Of a stretch of DNA of 64,000 bases, positions 45,131 through 53,935 are shown piece by piece; the stretch's first letter is position 1, and every line of letters starts with the position of its first letter. The notes below the pieces were generated by a model. The model saw only the letters and a program-made list of their open reading frames with translations, made no database searches and had not been told where the DNA came from. The DNA is from Microbacterium saperdae. Lineage in GTDB: Bacteria; Actinomycetota; Actinomycetes; Actinomycetales; Microbacteriaceae. The stretch spans positions 1,798,001-1,862,000 of the forward strand of contig NZ_VFOX01000001.1 in NCBI RefSeq assembly GCF_006716345.1, given 5' to 3'. A program made the translations under genes and the position numbers.

Positions 45131-46589
45131 TCCCAAAGGTTTTCTGAAGGTCACCGAGCGGGAGGTTCCCGCCCGGCGTCCTGTCCCGGTCCGCATCATG
45201 GACTGGAAAGAGGTCTACGAGCCCGGAGACCAGGCCGTCCTGCGCCGTCAGGCCGGGCGGTGCATGGACTGCGGCGTGCCGTTCTGTCACTCGGGATGCC
45301 CCCTGGGCAACCTGATCCCGGAGTGGAACGACCTGACCTGGCGTGGCGAGGGTCGCGCGGCGATCGATCGCCTGCACGCGACGAACAACTTCCCCGAGTT
45401 CACCGGGCGTCTGTGCCCGGCACCGTGCGAGAGCTCCTGCGTGCTCGGCATCAACCAGCCGGCTGTCACGATCAAGCAGATCGAAGTCTCGATCATCGAT
45501 GAGGCCTTCGCCAAGGGATGGGTCGAGCCGCAGCCGCCGGCCCGCCTGACCGGCAAGACGGTCGCCGTCGTCGGATCGGGCCCCGCCGGACTCGCCGCGG
45601 CTCAGCAGCTGACGCGTGCCGGTCACACCGTCGCCGTCTTCGAGCGCGACGACCGCATCGGCGGCCTGCTGCGCTACGGCATCCCTGACTTCAAGATGGA
45701 GAAGGGGCAGCTCGAGTCCCGACTGCGTCAGATGCAGGAAGAGGGCACCCGCTTCCGTGCCGGTGTGGAGATCGGCAAGGACATCTCCTGGCCCGACCTG
45801 CGCGCCCGCTACGACGCCGTCGTGATCGCGACGGGATCCACGGTGCCGCGTGACCTCTCCATCCCCGGTCGCGACCTCGATGGCGTGCACTTCGCCATGG
45901 AGTACCTGGTCGAGTCGAACCACGCCGTCGCCGGCGACAAGGTCACCGACCAGATCAGCGCCGAGGGCAAGCACGTCATCGTGATCGGTGGCGGTGACAC
46001 CGGTGCGGACTGCATCGGCACCGCGCACCGTCAGGGCGCGCTGAGCGTCACCAACCTCGCGATCGGCACGCAGCCGGGCACCGAGCGCCCCGACCACCAG
46101 CCGTGGCCGATGATGCCGACCGTGTTCGAGGTCTCCTCGGCGCACGAAGAGGGCGGCGAGCGGGTCTTCCTGGCCTCCACCGTCGAGTTCCTCTCCAACG
46201 AGGTCGGCGAGGTGCGGGCGCTCCGCGTCGCCGAGACCGAGTACATCGACGGACGCCGTGTTCCCAAGAGCGGCACCGAGCGCGAGATCCCCGCGGACCT
46301 CGTCCTCATCGCCATGGGCTTCACCGGACCGGAACAGGACGGCTACACCGAGGAGACCCGTCCGCAGACGACGGACCGCGGTGCCTTCGTGCGCGACTCC
46401 TCGTACGAGTCGACCGTCCCCGGCGTCTTCGTGGCCGGCGACGCCGGTCGCGGCCAGTCGCTCATCGTCTGGGCGATCGCGGAGGGCCGTGCGGCCGCTG
46501 CGAACGTCGATCGCTTCCTCATGGGCAGCACCGTGCTGCCCGAGCCGGTGCGCCCGAGTGATGTCGCGCTCGGCCTTCAGCCCGCGTAG
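45123..46589 (+). CDS. gltD: Glutamate synthase small subunit (NADPH-GOGAT beta chain)
   Basis: FAD/NADPH oxidoreductase that passes electrons to GltB. The 488-residue protein has N-terminal iron-sulphur cysteines in [17 protein letters not shown] and [12 protein letters not shown], an FAD-binding [15 protein letters not shown] (about residues 148-162), and an NADPH site [11 protein letters not shown]. The C-terminal [21 protein letters not shown] closes the FAD site. GTG start inside the gltB end; TAG stop at 46587-46589 overlaps a TAGGCT box. Confidence 0.97.
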
Positions 46590-46592
46590 GCT
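46587..46592 (+). promoter_or_regulatory. Candidate -10 box for pyk
   Basis: TAGGCT overlaps the gltD stop and would start transcription near 46599, about 50 nt before pyk. A second TA-rich site (TAGTAC, 46614-46619) fits less well. Confidence 0.35.
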
Positions 46593-46648
46593 GAGCCGCG
46601 GCGCTTGCGCCTGTAGTACCTTCCCCCACCACAACCCTGGAGTATCTG

Positions 46649-48100
46649 TTGAGACGCGCGAAAATCGTCGCCACCCTGGGCCCTGCCACATCCACCTATG
46701 AGACCGTCCGCGCCCTGATCGATGCGGGTGTGGATGTCGCACGCCTGAACCTCAGCCACGGTGACTACTCCGTGCATGAGAACAACTACGCGAACGTCCG
46801 TCGCGCTGCCGATGACGCCGGCCGCGCCGTCGCCATCCTGGTCGACCTGCAGGGCCCGAAGATCCGCCTCGGCAAGTTCGAGGCCGGCCCCTACGAGCTC
46901 GCCGAAGGCGACATCTTCAAGATCACGACCGAAGACATCATCGGCAACAAGGACATCTGCGGCACGACCTTCAAGGGCCTGCCCCAGGACGTCAAGCCCG
47001 GCGACTTCCTGCTGATCGACGACGGCAAGGTCCGTGTCGAGGTCGTCGAGTCCGACGGTGTCACCGTGACCACCAAGGTCATCGTCGCCGGAGCCGTCTC
47101 GAACAACAAGGGCATCAACCTGCCCGGTGTCGCCGTCAACGTCCCCGCGCTCAGCGAGAAGGACGAGGACGACCTCCGTTGGGGTCTGCGCATCGGAGCC
47201 GACCTCATCGCGCTGTCGTTCGTGCGCAACGCCGAGGACATCACCCGCGTGCACGAGATCATGGCGGAAGAGGGAGTCAAGCTCCCCGTCATCGCCAAGG
47301 TCGAGAAGCCGCAGGCCGTCGATGCGCTCGAGGGCATCGTCGACGCGTTCGACGCGATCATGGTCGCCCGTGGTGACCTGGGTGTCGAGCTGCCGCTCGA
47401 GGCCGTGCCGATCGTGCAGAAGCGCGCGGTCGAGCTCGCCCGTCGCAACGCCAAGCCCGTCATCGTCGCGACGCAGATGCTCGAGTCGATGATCAGCAGC
47501 CCCGTGCCCACGCGCGCCGAGACCTCGGACGTCGCCAACGCGGTGCTCGACGGTGCGGACGCCGTGATGCTCTCTGGTGAGACCAGTGTCGGGGACTACC
47601 CGGTCGTCGTCGTCGAGACGATGGCACGCATCATCGAGTCCACCGAGGAGCACGGCCTGGAGCGCATCGCGCCGCTCACCACGAAGCCGCGCACGCAAGG
47701 TGGTGCCATCACGCTGGCGGCCCTCGAGGTGGCGGAGTTCGTCGACGCGAAGTTCCTCTGCGTGTTCACACAGTCGGGTGACTCGGCTCGTCGTCTGTCG
47801 CGTCTGCGCTCGCGCATCCCGATGATCGCCTTCACCCCGGACCCCCACATCCGTCGCCGCATGGCGCTGACCTGGGGTATCCGCTCGAAGCTGGTCGAGA
47901 TGGTGCAGCACACCGACCTCATGTACATCCAGGTCGATGAGTACCTGCTCAGCAGCGGTCTGGCCCAGGAAGGCGACAAGGTCGTGGTGATCTCCGGATC
48001 CCCTCCCGGGATCGTGGGCTCGACGAACGACATCCGCGTCCACAAGGTCGGGGACGCCGTCAACGGCGCCGCTCCGATCTACAAGGAAGCGACCGTCTGA
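46649..48100 (+). CDS. pyk: Pyruvate kinase
   Basis: Final step of glycolysis, PEP plus ADP to pyruvate plus ATP. The 483-residue protein begins RRAKIVATLGPAT and has RLNLSHG, the catalytic KVEKPQAVDALEGI with Lys, and IMVARGDLGVELPLE with metal ligands. SGETSVGDYPVVVVETMARI follows. The C-terminal domain (about 355-483) holds the allosteric site. The start is TTG, unusual in this window, supported by GGAG 6 nt upstream (46639-46642) and by the exact family N-terminus. A strong hairpin follows the stop. Confidence 0.96.
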   Translation: MRRAKIVATLGPATSTYETVRALIDAGVDVARLNLSHGDYSVHENNYANVRRAADDAGRAVAILVDLQGPKIRLGKFEAGPYELAEGDIFKITTEDIIGNKDICGTTFKGLPQDVKPGDFLLIDDGKVRVEVVESDGVTVTTKVIVAGAVSNNKGINLPGVAVNVPALSEKDEDDLRWGLRIGADLIALSFVRNAEDITRVHEIMAEEGVKLPVIAKVEKPQAVDALEGIVDAFDAIMVARGDLGVELPLEAVPIVQKRAVELARRNAKPVIVATQMLESMISSPVPTRAETSDVANAVLDGADAVMLSGETSVGDYPVVVVETMARIIESTEEHGLERIAPLTTKPRTQGGAITLAALEVAEFVDAKFLCVFTQSGDSARRLSRLRSRIPMIAFTPDPHIRRRMALTWGIRSKLVEMVQHTDLMYIQVDEYLLSSGLAQEGDKVVVISGSPPGIVGSTNDIRVHKVGDAVNGAAPIYKEATV

Positions 48101-48114
48101 CCTGACGGAACAGC

Positions 48115-48145
48115 GAAGGGGCGGGGCCATCGGCTCCGCCCCTTC
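48115..48145. terminator. Bidirectional terminator between pyk and the lipase gene
   Basis: GAAGGGGCGG (48115-48124) pairs with CCGCCCCTTC (48136-48145), extendable by two pairs, around a 7-nt loop. It sits between two convergent genes, pyk (+) and the lipase-like gene (-), and could stop transcription from both. Confidence 0.8.
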
Positions 48146-48161
48146 GTCGTGCGTGGCGGCC

Positions 48162-49415
48162 TTAGCGGCACGTCGTCGACGGCGTCCGTCCGGACGTCAC
48201 CGTGGACAGCCAGAGCAGCATCTCGGGGAGCGCTGCGTAGGCGGCGAGCCCGTGGTTGACGCCCGGGTACCGGTGGAAGGCGATGTCCGCCCCCTGTGAG
48301 CAGAGCAGCGCGACGTAGTCCTCGGTCGCCTTCGGCTCCACCAGCTCGTCGGCCAGCCCCTGTCCCACGAAGACGGGGACGGTGAGGGGCTCCGCTCCGG
48401 CGCTGTTCTCCTTCAGCAGCGTCGCCCAGGGTTCTGTGGTGGACGGATCGCTCCTCACATACCCTCCGATGAGCGGATCAGCGATCGCATGGATCTCCTT
48501 GTTCTGCGACAGCAGGCACAACGCGGCCATGTCCGGCGTCGCCGCGGTGCCGGCAGGGGTGAGGATCGCCGCGATCTCGCCGTCGGGGTACCTGTCCCCG
48601 TACGCGGCCTCATAGGCGGGGATCGCGTACGAGGCGATCGTGACTCCTGAGACGTTCACGATGTCGTCGCTCATCAGCTCGCTGAGGTTCGCCGCCGGCG
48701 CGGCCACGGCGACGCCGAGGAGCGTGAGCTCCGGCGCGTACGACGCGGCGCGTTCGGCGGCGAACAGTGCCGCCTGCCCGCCCTGGGAGTGCCCCCACAG
48801 CACGAGCCGGTCCCCGGCGCGCGCTCCATCGATGTTGCGCGCGGCCCGCACGGCGTCCAGCACGCTGTTCGCCTCGGGGATGCCCAGCAGATAGGCCGAG
48901 GGGCCGGCGACACCCATCCCGGGGTAGTCCGTCGCGACGATCGCGTAACCCTCCGCCAGGAACTCGTGGAGCCCTTCGATCAGCTGAAACGGATCCACGG
49001 CGAGCGACGGAGCGCAGTGCGCCGCTGCGCCTGTCGTCGGATGCCCCCATGCCACCACGGTGCGCCCCTCCGCCGGCGCGGGCGTGTCGGGCACGATCAC
49101 CACCGCGGACACCGGGATGTCCTCACCGTGCAGGTCGCGCGAGTGGTAGATCACGCGCCAGGCCGCCGAGCCGAGGGGTGCGCTGGCGATCTCCTCGACG
49201 CGGATGATGTCGCCGGGATCGCCGGCGGCCGGGGGAGTGGCCACGGTGTAGAAGGCCGGGTCCGTCTCCAGGTCTGCCTCGCCCTCGATATGGCGGCGGA
49301 TGGCATCGGCGCCGAGTGCCCAGACGAGGAGCGCGACGACCACGCCTGCGACGAGGAAACCACGTCGGGCTCCGCGCGTACGGTGCCAGATGTCCGCTGA
49401 ATCGCGGGGATGCAT
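48162..49415 (-). CDS. Secreted lipase-family alpha/beta hydrolase
   Basis: A 417-residue alpha/beta hydrolase resembling the secretory lipase (LIP) family. An N-terminal hydrophobic stretch at about residues 19-37 after RGARRG acts as signal peptide or membrane anchor. The nucleophile elbow is GHSQGG with Ser210. A candidate Asp lies in FVGQGLADELVEP, and the His in YPGVNHGLAAY. Cysteines at about 134, 300 and near the end suggest disulphides outside the cell. Substrate is not predictable beyond an ester. It lies 35 nt downstream of tRNA-Leu on the same strand and is convergent with pyk. The ATG has only a weak ribosome binding site. Confidence 0.82.
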   Translation of the reverse strand: MHPRDSADIWHRTRGARRGFLVAGVVVALLVWALGADAIRRHIEGEADLETDPAFYTVATPPAAGDPGDIIRVEEIASAPLGSAAWRVIYHSRDLHGEDIPVSAVVIVPDTPAPAEGRTVVAWGHPTTGAAAHCAPSLAVDPFQLIEGLHEFLAEGYAIVATDYPGMGVAGPSAYLLGIPEANSVLDAVRAARNIDGARAGDRLVLWGHSQGGQAALFAAERAASYAPELTLLGVAVAAPAANLSELMSDDIVNVSGVTIASYAIPAYEAAYGDRYPDGEIAAILTPAGTAATPDMAALCLLSQNKEIHAIADPLIGGYVRSDPSTTEPWATLLKENSAGAEPLTVPVFVGQGLADELVEPKATEDYVALLCSQGADIAFHRYPGVNHGLAAYAALPEMLLWLSTVTSGRTPSTTCR

Positions 49416-49450
49416 GAGAGATTTCTACCGCATCACGCGCGTACTGTGTG

Positions 49451-49533
49451 TGCCGGCGGTGGGACTCGAACCCACACGCCCTTTCGGACAAAGCATTTTG
49501 AGTGCTCCGCGTCTGCCATTCCGCCACGCCGGC
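49451..49533 (-). tRNA. tRNA-Leu, anticodon CAA
   Basis: The minus strand folds as an 83-nt class II tRNA. The acceptor stem is GCCGGCG with CGCCGGC and discriminator A. The anticodon loop is CTCAAAA with CAA at the anticodon positions, held by AGCA and TGCT. A short variable arm (TGTCCGAAAGGGCG region) and a T arm GTGGG-TTCGAGT-CCCAC follow. It reads UUG leucine codons. The 3' CCA is not encoded. On the plus strand the same bases can be mistaken for a short protein-coding frame. Confidence 0.95.
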
Positions 49534-49620
49534 TCGTGTGTCGCGTCTACGACTTTAGCGCAGCGCAGCGCATGCCGACGGCGCCGGGCGGTGCGTGGCC
49601 GCCGCGGGGAGCCACTCGAC

Positions 49621-49626
49621 TAGGAT
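49621..49626 (+). promoter_or_regulatory. Candidate -10 box for a leaderless pdtaR transcript
   Basis: TAGGAT ends 6 nt before the GTG at 49633. This spacing predicts transcription starting at the GTG and favours it over the ATG at 49648. Confidence 0.5.
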
Positions 49627-49632
49627 GGGTCT

Positions 49633-50250
49633 GTGACCGAGGAAGATATGGCAGAACAGCCCACGGCATCCGCCCCGCGACGCGTCGTCGTCGCCGAAGA
49701 CGAATCGCTGATCCGTCTCGACATCGTCGAGATCCTTCGCGACAACGGATTCGACGTCGTCGGAGAGGCCGGTGACGGTGAGACGGCCGTGGCACTCGCG
49801 ACGGAGCTGCGCCCCGACCTCGTCATCATGGACGTCAAGATGCCGCAGCTCGACGGCATCAGCGCCGCCGAGAAGCTGCACAAGGGCAACATCGCGCCCG
49901 TCGTGCTGCTGACCGCGTTCAGCCAGAAGGAGCTCGTCGAGCGGGCGAGCGAGGCAGGCGCACTGGCCTATGTCGTGAAGCCGTTCACGCCGAACGACCT
50001 TCTTCCCGCGATCGAGATCGCGCTGGCCCGCCACGAGCAGATCATCACGCTCGAGGCCGAGGTCGCCGACATGGTCGAGCGCTTCGAGACCCGCAAACTC
50101 GTCGATCGGGCCAAGGGCCTGCTCAACGAGAAGATGGGCCTGAGTGAGCCCGAGGCCTTCCGCTGGATCCAGAAGGCGTCGATGGATCGTCGCCTGACGA
50201 TGCAGGATGTCGCCAAGGCGATCATCGAGCAGCTCGCGCCGAAGAAGTAG
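49633..50250 (+). CDS. pdtaR: ANTAR-domain response regulator (PdtaR type)
   Basis: Response regulator of the AmiR/NasT class that acts on RNA. The 205-residue protein has a receiver domain (about residues 17-130) with the acidic pair in VVAEDESLIRLD and phospho-acceptor Asp67 in LVIMDVKMPQLDG. A switch Thr lies in LLTAFS and Lys in YVVKPFTP. A C-terminal ANTAR domain (about 140-200, LVDRAKGLLNEKMGLSEPEAFRWIQKASMDRRLTM split) binds paired hairpins in target mRNAs. It is the likely orthologue of mycobacterial Rv1626. The partner kinase is not adjacent. GTG 49633 is preferred because of the -10 spacing. Its TAG overlaps the next GTG. Confidence 0.93.
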   Translation: MTEEDMAEQPTASAPRRVVVAEDESLIRLDIVEILRDNGFDVVGEAGDGETAVALATELRPDLVIMDVKMPQLDGISAAEKLHKGNIAPVVLLTAFSQKELVERASEAGALAYVVKPFTPNDLLPAIEIALARHEQIITLEAEVADMVERFETRKLVDRAKGLLNEKMGLSEPEAFRWIQKASMDRRLTMQDVAKAIIEQLAPKK

Positions 50251-50813
50251 TGCACCGTCTCGACGCGGATCACACGCTGCGTCCGGTCGAGACCGGTGAC
50301 GGCGCTGCGCTCGCGCGCGCGTATCTCCGCAATCGTGCGCACCTGGCTCCGTGGGAGCCGGTGCGCGATGTGGACTTCTTCAGCGAGACCTGGCAGGAGC
50401 GAGACGTCATCCAGTACGTCTCGGATGCTCCCGCAGGCCGCAACGTACGTTTCGTCATCGTGTCGTCCGACGGCTCGATCCGGGGTCGCGTGAACCTGAA
50501 CAACATCGTGCGCGGCGCGTTCCGCAGCGCGGATCTCGGCTACTGGGTCGACGCGGCGCTGCAGGGTCGCGGACTGGCCACACGATCGGTGGAGATCGCT
50601 CTCGGACACGCGCGGGAGGAGTTGGGGCTGCACCGGGTGCAGGCGGCCACGCTCGTGCAGAACGCGGCGTCGCAGCGCGTGCTCGGCGCGAACGGCTTCG
50701 AACGGATCGGTCTCGCCCCGCGCTATCTGCGGATCGCGGGATCCTGGCAGGACCATGTCCTGTTCCAGCGATTGCTGGAGGAGCCGGTCAGCGCGCTGCC
50801 GGCGCATCCTTGA
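50250..50813 (+). CDS. GNAT acetyltransferase (RimJ/RimL type)
   Basis: A 187-residue Gcn5-related acetyltransferase resembling ribosomal protein N-acetyltransferases RimJ/RimL. The acetyl-CoA region shows DLGYWVDAALQGRGLATRSVEIALGHAREEL with the Q-x-x-G-x-A/G loop, and the C-terminal AATLVQNAASQRVLGANGFERIG is a family hallmark. The substrate is not predictable. The GTG start shares a base with the pdtaR stop, so it is coupled. Its last 26 nt overlap the end of the convergent thioesterase gene. Confidence 0.85.
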   Translation: MHRLDADHTLRPVETGDGAALARAYLRNRAHLAPWEPVRDVDFFSETWQERDVIQYVSDAPAGRNVRFVIVSSDGSIRGRVNLNNIVRGAFRSADLGYWVDAALQGRGLATRSVEIALGHAREELGLHRVQAATLVQNAASQRVLGANGFERIGLAPRYLRIAGSWQDHVLFQRLLEEPVSALPAHP

Positions 50814-51216
50814 TCATGTTGGTGATGCGGATCGTGGAGCAGCGCCTGCCCTGATCGTCGGTGACGACGATCTCGTGCACCGTGATGCTGCGCCCGAGGT
50901 GCACGGGTGTGCACACGCCGGTGACGACGCCCGATGTGGCGGAACGGGTGTGGGTCGCATTGATGTCGACGCCGACCGCGAGGCGGCCGGGACCGGCATG
51001 CAGATTCGCGGCCATGGACCCGAGCGACTCCCCGAGCACGACGTAGGCGCCGCCGTGCATGAGACCGACGGGCTGCGTGTTGCCCTCCACCGGAAGCGTC
51101 GCGACGCAGCGCTCGAGGCTGAACTCGAGGAACTCCATGCCCATCTTCTGGGCGAGAGCGCCCATCCCGCGGGCGGTGGCCCAGTCGAGTCCTTCGCTCG
51201 TGGCGACGTCGCTCAT
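50788..51216 (-). CDS. Hotdog-fold thioesterase (PaaI family)
   Basis: A 142-residue acyl-CoA thioesterase of the PaaI/YbgC-like hotdog superfamily. The signature is VGLMHGGAYVVLGESLGSMAAN (about residues 50-71) with the conserved HGG and catalytic acidic residue. VGVDINATHTRSATSG and a C-terminal GRRCSTIRITNMIKD follow. A role in menaquinone synthesis (DHNA-CoA hydrolysis) is possible but not shown by context. The ATG has AGGAGG just upstream. It is divergent from polA across 45 bp and overlaps the GNAT gene tail by 26 nt. Confidence 0.87.
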   Translation of the reverse strand: MSDVATSEGLDWATARGMGALAQKMGMEFLEFSLERCVATLPVEGNTQPVGLMHGGAYVVLGESLGSMAANLHAGPGRLAVGVDINATHTRSATSGVVTGVCTPVHLGRSITVHEIVVTDDQGRRCSTIRITNMIKDAPAAR

Positions 51217-51249
51217 GAATCCTCCTCAGCGGGTGTCTGTCGTCCTCGT

Positions 51250-51255
51250 TAGGCT
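51250..51255 (+). promoter_or_regulatory. Candidate -10 box for a leaderless polA transcript
   Basis: TAGGCT ends 6 nt before the polA GTG, and no ribosome binding site precedes the GTG. The 45-bp gap with the divergent thioesterase gene must hold both promoters. Confidence 0.5.
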
Positions 51256-51261
51256 GACAGG

Positions 51262-53895
51262 GTGACGGACTCCGCAAAGCCTACCCTCATGGTCGTCGAC
51301 GGCCATTCGCTCGCCTATCGTGCCTTCTTCGCCCTGCCGGTCGAGAACTTCACCACGAAGGACAACCAGCACACAAACGCCATCTACGGCTTCCTGTCGA
51401 TGCTGGTGAACCTCATCAAGGCCGAGCAGCCCACCCACCTCGCCATCGCGTTCGACACCTCTCGGCACTCGTTCCGCACCGATGTGTACCCCGAGTACAA
51501 GGCGACCCGTTCCGAGACGCCGCAGGAATTCCGCGGACAGATCCCGCTGCTGCAGGACTGCCTCGCCGCGATGTCGATCCAGGTGCTCACGAAGGAGGGC
51601 ATCGAAGCGGACGACATCCTCGCGACACTCGCCTCCCAGGGAGCGGAGCAGGGCTACGACGTGCTCGTGGTGTCGGGAGACCGCGACACGATCCAGCTCG
51701 TGAACGATGACGTCACGCTGCTCTACCCCTCGGTGCAGGGCGTCTCTCAGCTGAAGCGCTACGACCCCGTCACGGTGCAGGAGCGCTATGGAGTGCGTCC
51801 CGAGCAGTACCCCGACATCGCCGCCCTCGTCGGCGAGACCAGCGACAACCTCCCCGGCGTGCCGAAGGTCGGTGAGAAGACCGCGGTCAAGTGGCTGACG
51901 CAGTTCGGGTCGCTCGACGATCTGCTCGCTCGGGCCGAGGAGATCAAGGGAGTCGTCGGCGGCAACCTGCGCGAGCACATGGACGATGTGCGTCGCAACC
52001 GACAGCTCAACCGGCTGCTGACCGACGTGGAGCTTCCTGTCGCGCCCGACGACCTCGCCGTCGCGCCGATCGACGCGCAGGCGGTGCGCGACATCTTCGC
52101 CCGGCTCGAGTTCCGCACGTTGCTGCCGCGCGTGTTCGAGGCTGTGGGTGCCGGCGAGGTCGCTGATGACCCGGCATCCGCCGTCGTGCTTCCCGAGCCC
52201 GTGCAGGTGACGGCTTCGGAGTTCGTCGCGTGGGCCGACGCACAGGAGCAGGAGCTCGCGCTGCGTCTCGTGACGCAGGGCGGCATTCCGGTGCGCATCG
52301 GCGCTTCCTCGGCCGCCGAGCTGCGCGAAGTCGACTGGTCCGCGGAGGGGGCGGAGACGCTGCGCGCGTGGCTGGAGTCCGACAGCGCGAAGGTGCTCCA
52401 CGACGCGAAGCCCCAGGTGAAGGCGCTCCTGCGTCAGGGTGTCCGCCTGGGCGGTCTCTCGTACGACACGAGCCTCGCGGGCTGGCTGCTGCGTCCGAGC
52501 TTCCCCGACAAGTCGCTGGGTGACCTGGTCGAGCGCTACCTGGGCGAGAAGCTGCCCGAAGCCGACCCCTCGCAGCTGGTTCCCGAGACCGAAGGGGCGA
52601 CCCCGTCGCAGGAGGCGTGGTTCGCTCGCCGTGTGGCGGAGGCGCTCCGCGAGGACATTCCGGAGCCGGTGGCGAAGGTGCTCGTCGACATCGAACTCCC
52701 GACCCTCCTGACCCTGGCCGACATGGAGGTCGCCGGCGTGGCTGTCTCGCACGAGGTGCTGTCGACCTTCTCCGGAGAGCTCGCGACGCGGGCCGAGAGC
52801 ATCGCCCAGGAGGCGTTCACGACGGTCGGTCGTGAGTTCAACCTCGGGTCGCCGAAGCAGCTCCAGGAGGTTCTGTTCGAAGACCTGCAGCTTCCCAAGA
52901 CCCGCAAGACGAAGACGGGGTACTCGACGGATGCCGCGGTCCTCGCCGACCTGCAGGAGACGAACCCGCACCCGTTCCTGAATCTGCTGCTGCAGCACCG
53001 CGAGGCGACCAAGCTCCGCCAGATCATCGAGTCCCTCGACACCGCGATCGGCGACGATCACCGCGTGCACACGACGTACGTGCAGACCGGCAGCCAGACC
53101 GGCCGTCTCTCGAGCACCGACCCCAATCTGCAGAACATCCCGGTGCGTACCGAGGAGTCGCGTCGCATCCGCAGCGCGTTCGAAGTGGGGGAGGGCTACG
53201 AATCCCTGCTCACCGCCGACTACTCGCAGATCGAGATGCGCATCATGGCGCACCTCTCGGGCGACGAGGGGCTGATCGAGGCGTTCAACAGCGGCGAGGA
53301 CCTGCACCGCTTCGTCGGTGCCCGGGTGTTCGGCGTGGAGCCGAGCGAGGTGACCTCGGCCATGCGGACCAAGGTCAAGGCGATGTCGTACGGCCTCGTC
53401 TACGGGCTGTCGGCGTTCGGTCTGTCGAAGCAGCTGCGCATCGAGCAGTCCGAAGCCAAGCAGCTGATGGTCGAGTACTTCGCGCGGTTCGGCGCGGTGC
53501 GCGACTACCTGCGCGCCTCGGTCATGAAGGCCAAAGAGGTCGGCTACACCGAGACCATCTTCGGTCGCCGGCGCCCCTTCCCCGATCTTGCGAGCCCCAA
53601 CCGTGTGCTGCGCGAGAACGCTGAGCGCGCGGCCCTCAACGCGCCTATCCAGGGTAGTGCTGCCGACATCATGAAGATCGCCCTGCTCCACATCCACGAG
53701 GACCTCCGCTCCGAGGGACTCGCATCGCGCGCTCTGCTGCAGATCCATGACGAACTCGTGGTCGAGGTCGCGCCCGGGGAGTGGGACGCCGCAGAGCGCA
53801 TCGTGCGCGCGCGGATGGGTGATGCGGCGGAGCTCACGGTCCCGCTCGACGTGCAGGTCGGGCGTGGTCGCGACTGGAACGAAGCCGCGCACTGA
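51262..53895 (+). CDS. polA: DNA polymerase I
   Basis: Repair and Okazaki-fragment polymerase, 877 residues. The 5'-3' exonuclease domain (about 1-290) begins MVVDGHSLAYRAFFALP and has DDILATLASQG and VSGDRDTIQLV with metal Asp residues. The region about 310-490 is the remnant of the 3'-5' exonuclease; the DxE and other metal acids are missing, so no proofreading is expected. The polymerase domain shows motif A DYSQIEMRIMAHLSGD, motif B MRTKVKAMSYGLVYG, and motif C LLQIHDELVVEV. Position downstream of pdtaR resembles the mycobacterial order. GTG start with a -10 box 6 nt upstream. Confidence 0.97.
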   Translation: MTDSAKPTLMVVDGHSLAYRAFFALPVENFTTKDNQHTNAIYGFLSMLVNLIKAEQPTHLAIAFDTSRHSFRTDVYPEYKATRSETPQEFRGQIPLLQDCLAAMSIQVLTKEGIEADDILATLASQGAEQGYDVLVVSGDRDTIQLVNDDVTLLYPSVQGVSQLKRYDPVTVQERYGVRPEQYPDIAALVGETSDNLPGVPKVGEKTAVKWLTQFGSLDDLLARAEEIKGVVGGNLREHMDDVRRNRQLNRLLTDVELPVAPDDLAVAPIDAQAVRDIFARLEFRTLLPRVFEAVGAGEVADDPASAVVLPEPVQVTASEFVAWADAQEQELALRLVTQGGIPVRIGASSAAELREVDWSAEGAETLRAWLESDSAKVLHDAKPQVKALLRQGVRLGGLSYDTSLAGWLLRPSFPDKSLGDLVERYLGEKLPEADPSQLVPETEGATPSQEAWFARRVAEALREDIPEPVAKVLVDIELPTLLTLADMEVAGVAVSHEVLSTFSGELATRAESIAQEAFTTVGREFNLGSPKQLQEVLFEDLQLPKTRKTKTGYSTDAAVLADLQETNPHPFLNLLLQHREATKLRQIIESLDTAIGDDHRVHTTYVQTGSQTGRLSSTDPNLQNIPVRTEESRRIRSAFEVGEGYESLLTADYSQIEMRIMAHLSGDEGLIEAFNSGEDLHRFVGARVFGVEPSEVTSAMRTKVKAMSYGLVYGLSAFGLSKQLRIEQSEAKQLMVEYFARFGAVRDYLRASVMKAKEVGYTETIFGRRRPFPDLASPNRVLRENAERAALNAPIQGSAADIMKIALLHIHEDLRSEGLASRALLQIHDELVVEVAPGEWDAAERIVRARMGDAAELTVPLDVQVGRGRDWNEAAH

Positions 53896-53922
53896 GGTCT
53901 GCGGTCGCCGGAGTGACGGGGA

Positions 53923-53928
53923 TAGGCT
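53923..53928 (+). promoter_or_regulatory. Candidate -10 box for a leaderless DUF885 transcript
   Basis: TAGGCT ends 7 nt before ATG 53936, predicting leaderless translation. Confidence 0.45.
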
Positions 53929-53935
53929 GGAAGGT

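Noticed and set aside
49300..49623. A 107-codon plus-strand frame running through the tRNA-Leu region
   Set aside because: Its middle is the tRNA-Leu gene and it has no ribosome binding site or recognisable domain; it is not a protein gene.
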